Shown here: positions 1 to 5,227 of the stretch, piece by piece
Layout of the letters: every line of letters begins with the position of its first letter
Position numbering within the stretch: position 1 is the first letter of the stretch
Translations under genes and position numbers: made by a program
DNA from: Eubacteriales Family XIII. Incertae Sedis bacterium
GTDB taxonomy: Bacteria; Bacillota; Clostridia; Peptostreptococcales; Anaerovoracaceae
DNA: 8,399 nt
NCBI GenBank assembly: GCA_031263335.1
Contig: JAISGB010000251.1
Span: forward strand, 1-8,399
Reading direction: 5' to 3'
Notes under the pieces: generated by a model
The model's database searches: none
What the model was told of the DNA's origin: nothing
What the model saw: only the letters and a program-made list of their open reading frames with translations

Positions 1-615
1 CCCGGGCGTCAACTTGTACACGCCGGCGAAGAAGGTCTCGGGACCCGGGGAATATTGAAACGAGAGATAGTGTTCGAGGGCGCGTTCGTTCATCTCCTTT
101 TTGAAGCCCGGAAAATGCAGGAAGCTCTTGATCTCCGAACCGAACAGGAAGGAATCCGCGACGATCGCGTGATACAGGGGCTTGATGCCGAAGAAATCCC
201 TCGCGCCGAACAACTCGCGCCGATTCTTGTCGTAGATCACGAAGGCGAACATGCCGCGCAGCCTGTCCAAAAGCCCCTCGCCGTATTCCTCATATCCGTG
301 AAGCAGGACCTCGGAATCCGATCGCGTCGCGAACACGTGTCCCGCCGCCGTCAGTTCCTCCTTGATGGCCCTGTAATTGTATATCTCACCGTTGAACACG
401 AGGACCAAGCTCCTGTCCTCGTTGAACATCGGTTGGGCGCCGCCGCCGAGATCGATGATGGAGAGCCGCCTGAATCCGAGGGAACAGACGTCGTCCGCGT
501 AGTATTCCTCATCGTCGGGTCCCCTGTGGCGAATGGCGTCCGTCATGGCCTTCAACGCGTCCCGATCGCCGTGCAACTCCTTACTTCCGTTAAAAAAACC
601 CACAAAACCGCACAC
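1..615 (-). CDS. asnB: Asparagine synthetase (glutamine-hydrolysing), N-terminal part, cut by window edge
   Basis: This would make asparagine from aspartate, ATP and glutamine in the cytoplasm. Only the first 205 codons are visible, covering the class II glutamine amidotransferase domain; the ATP-dependent synthetase domain lies beyond position 1. After start removal, Cys2 in VCGFVGF is the expected N-terminal nucleophile. Other family landmarks are RHRGPDD (29-35), RRLSIIDL (49-56), NGEIYN (75-80), SDSEVLLHGYEEYG (99-112) and FGIKPLY (142-148). The start is GTG at 613-615: it puts Cys at position 2, and AGGAAGGA lies 8 bases upstream. No ATG fits, because any upstream start would bury the nucleophile. 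The gene begins 15 bases after the xdhC stop and its ribosome binding site overlaps that stop, so it is probably co-transcribed and translationally coupled. The family call is firm; asnB rather than a specialised paralogue is likely but unproven without the C-terminal half. Confidence 0.93.
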   Translation of the reverse strand, partial: MCGFVGFFNGSKELHGDRDALKAMTDAIRHRGPDDEEYYADDVCSLGFRRLSIIDLGGGAQPMFNEDRSLVLVFNGEIYNYRAIKEELTAAGHVFATRSDSEVLLHGYEEYGEGLLDRLRGMFAFVIYDKNRRELFGARDFFGIKPLYHAIVADSFLFGSEIKSFLHFPGFKKEMNERALEHYLSFQYSPGPETFFAGVYKLTPG

Positions 616-623
616 AGATACAA

Positions 624-631
624 TCCTTCCT
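624..631 (-). promoter_or_regulatory. Ribosome binding site of asnB, overlapping the xdhC stop codon
   Basis: Read on the minus strand, AGGAAGGA sits 8 bases before the GTG start of asnB, and its first base is the last base of the xdhC TGA stop (631-633). This supports the GTG start and suggests that ribosomes finishing xdhC help initiate asnB. Confidence 0.75.
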
Positions 632-1668
632 CATCGCGCAAGCGCGTTGTCCGTACGCTCGAGGATGACCCGCATGGAACCGCCGCAGACCATGCCGTCC
701 TCCTCGGCTGTGTCGCGCATATCCACGGTCACGATCTTGTATCCGCCCTCGCGGATGACGGTCCTCGCTTGATTCATCACATCGGATTCCGCACAGCCCC
801 CGCCGATGGTGTTGACGGTTCTGCCCTCGTAGGTCATCGCCATCTTCGCGCCCGTCTCCCTCGGCACGGAAGCGTGCGTGGACAGGATCGTGATCAGGGC
901 GTCCGCCTCGTCCCCGTGCGCCGCCAACCATTCCACGATCTCGACATCACAGGCTCGGCTCTCCGTCATTCCGTGTTCCAACCGTTTCACGGAGATGATC
1001 TCACTTAGGATGGAGACGGATATTTCCGCCGGCGTCACGGCGCCGATGCGCAGGCCGATGGGCGTATGCACGCGATCGATCGCCTCCTTCGCGTAACCGC
1101 TTTCCTCCAGTTGCCTCAATACGATGGCGATCCTTCGCCGGGAACCGATCATGCCGGTATAGGCGGGGGCGACGCCCTTGAGTACGCCCTCCAGACATTC
1201 GGTGTCGTGCCTGTGCCCCCTCGTCACGATGACCACGTAATCCGTCTCCCTCACGCGAAGCCTGTCGAATACGCGGCTGAAATCATCGCAGATCACCTCG
1301 TCCGCGTCCGGGAACCTACCCGGGTTCGCGTACATGGGGCGGTCGTCAAAGACGACGACGTGAAAATCCGTCAATTTTGCCATCTTCGTCAACGCCAACG
1401 CGATATGGCCGCCGCCGAGGATGAGCATGCGCGGTTTCGGCATGTAATATTCGACGACGGTCAGCCCCGCTTCGTTTTCCCTGTGGCTGACCGGCCCGTC
1501 CGCGATAAAGGCGCCGTCCTCCGTGAGGCGGCGCAACCGTTCCCAAGCCTCCGGATCATCCTCGCCGCAGACGGTCTTGACGATGCCGTCCGCGCTGTAT
1601 TCCGTATGCATCGCCGCCCGATATCCGTTTCGCAACCGGTCGAGCAGGTCCTTGTAAATTTCCTTCAT
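631..1668 (-). CDS. xdhC: XdhC/CoxI-family molybdenum hydroxylase maturation factor with reversed domain order
   Basis: Members of this family bind molybdenum cofactor and help its sulfuration and insertion into xanthine dehydrogenase, CO dehydrogenase or related molybdenum hydroxylases. The 345-residue protein has a Rossmann-like XdhC_C half first: MLILGGGHIA (81-90), VTRGHRHD (148-155), YTGMIGSRRR (170-179) and HTPIGLRIGAVTPAEI (201-216). The CoxI half follows: THASVPRETGAKMAM (264-278), GGGCAES (289-295) and MVCGGSMRVILE (326-337). In textbook XdhC proteins the CoxI half comes first, so this looks permuted. Residues 1-76 match nothing I recognise. The ATG at 1666-1668 is preceded by GGAGGA 5 to 6 bases upstream. 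It is the first gene of a minus-strand unit with asnB and diverges from the sigma-54 activator. No molybdenum hydroxylase is visible here, so its client enzyme is unknown. Confidence 0.88.
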   Translation of the reverse strand: MKEIYKDLLDRLRNGYRAAMHTEYSADGIVKTVCGEDDPEAWERLRRLTEDGAFIADGPVSHRENEAGLTVVEYYMPKPRMLILGGGHIALALTKMAKLTDFHVVVFDDRPMYANPGRFPDADEVICDDFSRVFDRLRVRETDYVVIVTRGHRHDTECLEGVLKGVAPAYTGMIGSRRRIAIVLRQLEESGYAKEAIDRVHTPIGLRIGAVTPAEISVSILSEIISVKRLEHGMTESRACDVEIVEWLAAHGDEADALITILSTHASVPRETGAKMAMTYEGRTVNTIGGGCAESDVMNQARTVIREGGYKIVTVDMRDTAEEDGMVCGGSMRVILERTDNALAR

Positions 1669-1688
1669 ATCTCCTCCGATAGAAACTG

Positions 1689-1724
1689 CGGGTCGCGGCG
1701 ATTGAAAGTCCGCGCAACAACCCG
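1689..1724 (-). other. Predicted two-tier hairpin in the xdhC leader RNA
   Basis: On the minus-strand transcript, CGGGT (1720-1724) pairs with ACCCG (1689-1693), and inside it CGCGG (1710-1714) pairs with CCGCG (1694-1698). There is a 5-base bulge on the 5' side (1715-1719) and an 11-base loop (1699-1709). The structure would start only a few bases after the predicted transcription start and end about 20 bases before the xdhC ATG. It matches no riboswitch I know. A stabilising 5' stem is one possibility; chance is another. Confidence 0.3.
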
Positions 1725-1734
1725 TTTTCCCGAT

Positions 1735-1743
1735 ATTATATCA
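1735..1743 (-). promoter_or_regulatory. Extended -10 promoter for xdhC-asnB
   Basis: The minus strand reads TGATATAAT, a perfect TATAAT hexamer (1735-1740) with the TGn extension (1741-1743). No good -35 hexamer lies 16 to 18 bases upstream (the best, TTTCAA, matches 3 of 6), which is tolerated in extended -10 promoters. The start would fall near 1728, giving a leader of about 60 bases. Confidence 0.6.
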
Positions 1744-1757
1744 TGGAGGGGATGAAA

Positions 1758-1786
1758 TTGAAAAGGGCGGGGAAATGATGTATAAT
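1758..1786 (+). promoter_or_regulatory. Housekeeping sigma-70/sigma-A promoter of the activator gene
   Basis: TTGAAA (1758-1763) and TATAAT (1781-1786) are separated by exactly 17 bases, five of six and six of six matches to consensus. Transcription would start near 1793, leaving a leader of about 26 bases before the ATG at 1819. The activator gene therefore seems to be made by the housekeeping polymerase, as is usual for sigma-54 activators. Confidence 0.75.
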
Positions 1787-1818
1787 TTACGCTCAACCGA
1801 AGTCGCGGAGAGACACGG

Positions 1819-3315
1819 ATGATGGATATTTTAGATGCTTACAATATGGAAAGCGATCTGAGCGATGAGAAGAAGCTGTCCGATGTTGACAAGGGATCGC
1901 TGATCCATGAATTGACAAAGGTCCGCGAGCTCGCCGTGAATTTGGATCAGATAATAGAAAAATCCTTGGACGGCATCTTCATCACCGACGGCAAGGCCAA
2001 CATTATCCGTATCAACAGAAGTTACGAAATGATTTCGGGTCTGAAACGGGAGAAATTGATCGGCACGAATGTCCGGGAATTGGAAGGAAAAATCATCTCC
2101 GAATCCTGTACGCTGATCGCGTTGCGGACCAAACAGCCCGTCACCATCGAACAGAGCATATTTTTGACGAACAAAAAGGTCTTGGTCTCGTGCAACCCGA
2201 TCTTTAACAAAAACGGAAAAATCATCTTAGTCGTTTCAAATGTCAGGGATATGACCAAAATCGAACAGTTGCAACGGCAGATATTCCAAAAGGACGAGTT
2301 GGTCAGCAAGTACAAGACGGAGCTCGATCTCATCAAGCAACAGGTGTCCGCCGGCTCGGATATGATTGCCGAAGACAAAAAAATGTTGGAGATCCTGTTT
2401 GTCGCCCAACGCGTCGCCCACGTCGATTCGACGGTTTTTTTGCAGGGAGAGACGGGTGTGGGCAAAGAGGAGATCGCCAAATACATCCATACGATCAGCG
2501 ATCGCGCCAAATACAACTTCATTCGGATCAACTGCGGCGCGATCCCCGACAATCTGTTCGAAAGCGAATTGTTCGGTTACGCGAAGGGCGCGTTCACCGG
2601 CGCGAATACCGACGGCAAGATCGGCCTGTTCGAGATCGCCGACAAGGGTACGATATTCTTGGACGAGATCAGCGAATTGCCCGTCGATATGCAGGTGAAG
2701 TTGTTGCGCGTGCTTCAAGATCGGGAGATCACACGCATCGGGGCTGTCGAACCGATCAAGGTGAATGTGCGGATCGTCGCGGCCACGAATAAAAGCCCGG
2801 ATGCGATGGCCGCGATGGTCGAGACAGGCGCCTTTCGGGAGGACCTGTTCTATCGCATCAACGTCATCCCCATCAACATCCCGCCGTTGCGTGAAAGACG
2901 CGCGGACATCGTCCCGCTCCTGGAGCATTATGTGCGCGTCTACAATAAGCAATATGGGTTTGAGAAGGAAACGACATTGAAATTGTGCAAGCATCTTCAG
3001 GCGTACGAATGGCCGGGCAATGTACGCGAGTTGAAGAACGTAACCGAGCACGCCGTGATCATGTCCCTGTCGAATGTGTTGGATCTGTCGGATTTCCCCC
3101 TGAAAAACAACAGGTTTCCCGCAGAAATTTTCGCCGACGCCGAGGCGTCGAATTTGAAAAAAACCATGGAAAACATCGAACGGGAATATATCCTGAAAGC
3201 CTATAAACAACATGGCAGCATCCGGAAGGCCGCCGCGATGTTGGGAATGACGCATTCCACCTTTGCGAACAAGCTGAAATACTATACGCGGGCGGAGGCG
3301 CCGGCAGGAAAATAA
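1819..3315 (+). CDS. PAS-domain sigma-54-dependent activator with TyrR-like HTH
   Basis: This is a bacterial enhancer-binding protein of 498 residues that would use ATP hydrolysis to open sigma-54 promoters. A PAS-type sensor spans about 43-145 and a predicted coiled-coil linker about 146-175. The AAA+ domain follows: Walker A GETGVGKE (210-217), an intact sigma-54-contacting GAFTGA loop (257-262), Walker B GTIFLDEI (277-284), the REDLFYRIN segment (340-348) and sensor [12 protein letters not shown] (398-407). The C-terminal helix-turn-helix (about 451-489) ends in [14 protein letters not shown], which resembles TyrR-type HTH domains. There is no receiver domain, so a small ligand or redox signal read by PAS is more likely than phosphorylation. 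The start at 1819 has GGAG 8 bases upstream; the next codon is also ATG. The gene stands upstream of, and co-directional with, an operon bearing a sigma-54 promoter, so it is its probable regulator. Confidence 0.95.
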   Translation: MMDILDAYNMESDLSDEKKLSDVDKGSLIHELTKVRELAVNLDQIIEKSLDGIFITDGKANIIRINRSYEMISGLKREKLIGTNVRELEGKIISESCTLIALRTKQPVTIEQSIFLTNKKVLVSCNPIFNKNGKIILVVSNVRDMTKIEQLQRQIFQKDELVSKYKTELDLIKQQVSAGSDMIAEDKKMLEILFVAQRVAHVDSTVFLQGETGVGKEEIAKYIHTISDRAKYNFIRINCGAIPDNLFESELFGYAKGAFTGANTDGKIGLFEIADKGTIFLDEISELPVDMQVKLLRVLQDREITRIGAVEPIKVNVRIVAATNKSPDAMAAMVETGAFREDLFYRINVIPINIPPLRERRADIVPLLEHYVRVYNKQYGFEKETTLKLCKHLQAYEWPGNVRELKNVTEHAVIMSLSNVLDLSDFPLKNNRFPAEIFADAEASNLKKTMENIEREYILKAYKQHGSIRKAAAMLGMTHSTFANKLKYYTRAEAPAGK

Positions 3316-3364
3316 CGAAATTCCCTTGAAGCGACCGGATAGGGACGCGGTTGTGTCCTCGGTG

Positions 3365-3382
3365 TGTCCGGAATTTTGGACG
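3365..3382. promoter_or_regulatory. Putative upstream activator site 1
   Basis: TGTCCGGAATTTTGGACG is an imperfect 18-bp inverted repeat (TGTCC, 8 bases, GGACG). It is aligned base for base with site 2 and centred 19 bp from it, about 300 bp upstream of the predicted sigma-54 start. The TGT-N12-ACR spacing fits a dimeric TyrR-type HTH such as that of the adjacent activator. Binding by that protein is inferred. Confidence 0.6.
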
Positions 3383-3404
3383 CTGTCCGGTATTCCGGAC
3401 AGCG
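3381..3404. promoter_or_regulatory. Putative upstream activator site 2, perfect 10-bp inverted repeat
   Basis: CGCTGTCCGG (3381-3390) and CCGGACAGCG (3395-3404) are perfect inverted arms around TATT. The 18-bp core (3384-3401) is TGTCCG-N6-CGGACA, the strongest of three similar sites. In RNA the same bases would form a stable hairpin 66 bases past the activator stop, but no T-run follows, so an operator is a better reading than an intrinsic terminator. Confidence 0.68.
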
Positions 3405-3481
3405 CGTCCGGCCCGCAAGCCCCGGGAAACCACCTGTTATTCGCGCGGATCCGCGAACGCCGCATTTTCTCTCGATCGAGC

Positions 3482-3499
3482 TGTCCAATATTTTGTACA
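3482..3499. promoter_or_regulatory. Putative upstream activator site 3
   Basis: TGTCCAATATTTTGTACA has the same 18-bp TGT-N12-ACA form as sites 1 and 2 and shares TGTCC, the central ATT and the terminal AC. It is centred 98 bp downstream of site 2 and about 185 bp upstream of the predicted start, a distance common for sigma-54 activator sites. It is more degenerate and less certain. Confidence 0.45.
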
Positions 3500-3511
3500 C
3501 CAAGCGTTTCC

Positions 3512-3534
3512 CCGCGCGCGCGGCGTTGCGCCGC
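3512..3534. repeat. Overlapping GC palindromes
   Basis: CCGCGCGCGCGG (3512-3523) is a perfect 12-bp palindrome of mostly alternating C and G. It overlaps a second inverted repeat, GCGGCG-TTG-CGCCGC (3520-3534). No T-run follows directly, so I do not call a terminator. The function is unknown. Confidence 0.35.
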
Positions 3535-3586
3535 CGGTTCCCCCTTGGGCGCGAGCCTCACATTTTTATCGCGAAAAACATCGATT

Positions 3587-3599
3587 TATCAATGATTTT
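3587..3599 (+). promoter_or_regulatory. IHF-like DNA-bending site
   Basis: TATCAATGATTTT matches the IHF consensus WATCAA-N4-TTR at every fixed position except the last. It lies in an AT-rich tract between the activator sites and the sigma-54 promoter, where IHF or HU bends DNA to bring activator to polymerase. Many Bacillota lack IHF, so HU could take this role. Confidence 0.42.
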
Positions 3600-3648
3600 T
3601 TTGAAATTTCCCGCTCAAAAGAATGCCGGGTTTGAATTGTCCTTCATG

Positions 3649-3664
3649 CGGCACGATATTTGCT
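3649..3664 (+). promoter_or_regulatory. Sigma-54 (-24/-12) promoter of the abf operon
   Basis: CGGCACG-ATAT-TTGCT matches the sigma-54 consensus TGGCACG-N4-TTGCW at every fixed base but the first. The invariant GG (3650-3651) and GC (3662-3663) are exactly 10 bases apart. Taking the C of GC as -12, transcription would start near 3675, giving an 82-base leader before abfD. The activator gene and inverted repeats upstream support the call. Confidence 0.85.
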
Positions 3665-3680
3665 CTATGGGTGGAGTGTC

Positions 3681-3705
3681 GGACCGAAAGTTTGTCTTTT
3701 CGTCC
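3681..3705 (+). other. Leader hairpin of the abf operon mRNA
   Basis: GGACCGAAAG (3681-3690) pairs with CTTTTCGTCC (3696-3705) around a TTTGT loop, with one C-C mismatch and one G-U pair; TTTTG follows. It begins about six bases into the predicted transcript. It could stabilise the mRNA 5' end or act as a weak attenuator. The stem is AU-rich in its upper half, so efficient termination is doubtful. Confidence 0.35.
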
Positions 3706-3756
3706 TTTTGTACATAAATCGGGTGAGGCGGGCGCTGAAAATGGAGGTGTCGTAAA

Positions 3757-5208
3757 ATGCAATTAATGACCGGCGACGAGTATGTGGAAAGCATACGAAA
3801 CATGAACTGGAACATCTGGATGGGCGGAGAAAAGATCGAGAACCATGTGGACAATCCGATCTTGCGGCCCTCGCTGAACTGTCTGAAGCTGAGTTACGAT
3901 ATGGCCTTGGATCCCGCGTATGAAGACTTGATGACCGTAACATCCCATTTGACGGGAAACAAGATAAATCGCTTCAGCCACATACACCGGAGTACGGACG
4001 ATCTGATGAAAAAGGTGAAGATGCAACGATTGATGGGACGGAAAACAGGGTCGTGTTTTCAGCGGTGCGTGATCTGCGACGGTTCAAACGCCCTGTACGC
4101 CACGACGTACGATATCGATCAAAAATACGGGACGGCTTATTTTGAGCGCTTCAAGCGCTACATGATCGACGTCCAGAACAAGGACCTGATCGTCGCGGGC
4201 GCGCTGACCGATCCGAAGGGGGACAGAAGCATCCCGCCGACCAAGCAGAGTGATCCCGACATGTATCTCCGCGTCGTCGAGCGGCGGGGGGACGGCGTGG
4301 TCGTCAGCGGCGCGAAGGCGCATCTCACGGGCATCACCAACGCGCATGAGGTCTTTGTGATGCCGACCATGGCCTTGAGTCCGGAGGATAAGGACTACGC
4401 GATCGCCTTCTCCGTGCCGACGGACGCGCAGGGGATCACGATCATCGTCGGGCGCCAAAGCTGTGATGAGAGAAAGTTGGAGGACGGCGATATCGATGTC
4501 GGGAACAGCGTGTTCGGTGGCGTGGAAGGACTCACGATCTTCGACCGCGTGTTTGTCCCCAATGAACGGATCTTTCTCAACGGGGAGACCGATTTTGTGG
4601 GTCTGTTGGTCGAGCGGTTTGCCGGTTATCACCGAAACAGCTACGGCGGGTGCAAGGTGGGCGTCGGGGACGTCCTGATAGGCGCGGCGGCCTTGATTGC
4701 GGACTACAACGGAATCGCAAAGGCGTCCCACGTCAAGGATAAGATCATCGAGATGATACATCTGAACGAAACGCTGTTTTCCGGAGGGATCGCGAGTTCG
4801 GCAAACGGCGTCAAAACAGCTTCGGGGAATTACTATATCGATCTGTTGCTTGCGAACGTCTGCAAGCAGAATGTGACGCGGTTTCCGTATGAGATCTGCC
4901 GGTTGGCGGAGGATATCGCGGGCGGCATCGTCGTGACGGCGCCGTCGGAAAAGGATCTGCGGAGCGACGCCGTCGGTCATTATGTCGAGAAATACCTGAA
5001 AGGGGCAAACGGCGTATCGGCGGAAACCCGATTGCGCGCGTTGCGGCTGATCGAAAACCTTACGCTCGGGACCTCCGCGGTGGGGTACAGGACCGAATCC
5101 ATGCACGGCGCGGGGAGTCCGCAGGCGCAACGCATCATGATACAGCGGCAGGCGAACCTTGAGGAAAAGAAAAAATTGGCCAAAACCCTTGCGAGGATTG
5201 AACAGTAA
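3757..5208 (+). CDS. abfD: 4-hydroxybutyryl-CoA dehydratase / vinylacetyl-CoA isomerase
   Basis: This FAD and [4Fe-4S] enzyme dehydrates 4-hydroxybutyryl-CoA to crotonyl-CoA by a ketyl-radical mechanism and usually also isomerises vinylacetyl-CoA; it is cytoplasmic and oxygen-sensitive. The 483-residue protein aligns along its length with the C. aminobutyricum enzyme as I recall it. The cluster ligands are all present: Cys100 and Cys104 in CFQRC, and His292 and Cys299 in YHRNSYGGCK. Tyr296 is kept, as is the TESMHGAGSPQAQR stretch (446-459). A segment around 400-412 looks a few residues shorter than in that homologue. These ligands favour AbfD over the related flavin-dependent 4-hydroxyphenylacetate 3-monooxygenases, which lack the cluster. 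GGAGG lies 9 bases before the ATG. It is the first gene after the sigma-54 promoter, followed 19 bases later by the thiolase gene. Confidence 0.96.
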   Translation: MQLMTGDEYVESIRNMNWNIWMGGEKIENHVDNPILRPSLNCLKLSYDMALDPAYEDLMTVTSHLTGNKINRFSHIHRSTDDLMKKVKMQRLMGRKTGSCFQRCVICDGSNALYATTYDIDQKYGTAYFERFKRYMIDVQNKDLIVAGALTDPKGDRSIPPTKQSDPDMYLRVVERRGDGVVVSGAKAHLTGITNAHEVFVMPTMALSPEDKDYAIAFSVPTDAQGITIIVGRQSCDERKLEDGDIDVGNSVFGGVEGLTIFDRVFVPNERIFLNGETDFVGLLVERFAGYHRNSYGGCKVGVGDVLIGAAALIADYNGIAKASHVKDKIIEMIHLNETLFSGGIASSANGVKTASGNYYIDLLLANVCKQNVTRFPYEICRLAEDIAGGIVVTAPSEKDLRSDAVGHYVEKYLKGANGVSAETRLRALRLIENLTLGTSAVGYRTESMHGAGSPQAQRIMIQRQANLEEKKKLAKTLARIEQ

Positions 5209-5214
5209 CGTGGG

Positions 5215-5219
5215 AAGGA
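5215..5219 (+). promoter_or_regulatory. Ribosome binding site that sets the thiolase start
   Basis: AAGGA precedes the ATG at 5228 by 8 bases. It supports this start over the 23-codon longer open frame that overlaps the end of abfD. Confidence 0.7.
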
Positions 5220-5227
5220 AATCCATC

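Larger units (their letters stand above)
3316..3756. other. 441-bp gene-free control region between activator and abf operon
   Basis: I see no credible gene here; the short open frames lack ribosome binding sites and recognisable sequence. In order it holds tandem inverted repeats (3365-3401), a third related repeat (3482-3499), a GC-rich palindromic patch (3512-3534), an AT-rich IHF-like stretch (3561-3610), a -24/-12 promoter (3649-3664) and a leader with a hairpin (3681-3705). I found no clear intrinsic terminator after the activator stop. Confidence 0.8.

Noticed and set aside
55..1008. Long plus-strand open frame opposite asnB and xdhC
   Set aside because: It is antisense to two well-supported genes, spans their junction, lacks recognisable domains and has low-complexity Arg/His/Asp-rich composition typical of shadow frames in GC-rich DNA.
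3381..3404. Intrinsic terminator of the activator gene
   Set aside because: The hairpin is strong, but GCGTCCGGCC follows instead of a T-run, and a tandem related repeat beside it points to protein-binding sites.
2236..3561. 441-codon minus-strand open frame opposite the activator
   Set aside because: The plus-strand protein has every expected AAA+ motif. The antisense frame has no recognisable domain, and its length follows from codon bias.
3326..3717. Short overlapping open frames in the gene-free control region
   Set aside because: They have no ribosome binding sites or recognisable sequence and run through the inverted repeats and the sigma-54 promoter.
3692..3718. Housekeeping promoter just upstream of abfD (TTGTCT with TACATA or CATAAA)
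   Set aside because: The spacers are only 13 to 15 bases and the hexamers are weak, whereas the sigma-54 element nearby is nearly perfect.
3741..3755. Four-codon upstream open frame (ATG GAG GTG TCG TAA) just before abfD
   Set aside because: It lies within the abfD ribosome binding site and has no binding site of its own; most likely chance.
5159..5227. Thiolase start 23 codons upstream of 5228
   Set aside because: It overlaps the abfD coding end, has no suitable ribosome binding site, and adds an extension rich in Lys/Arg unlike thiolase N-termini.
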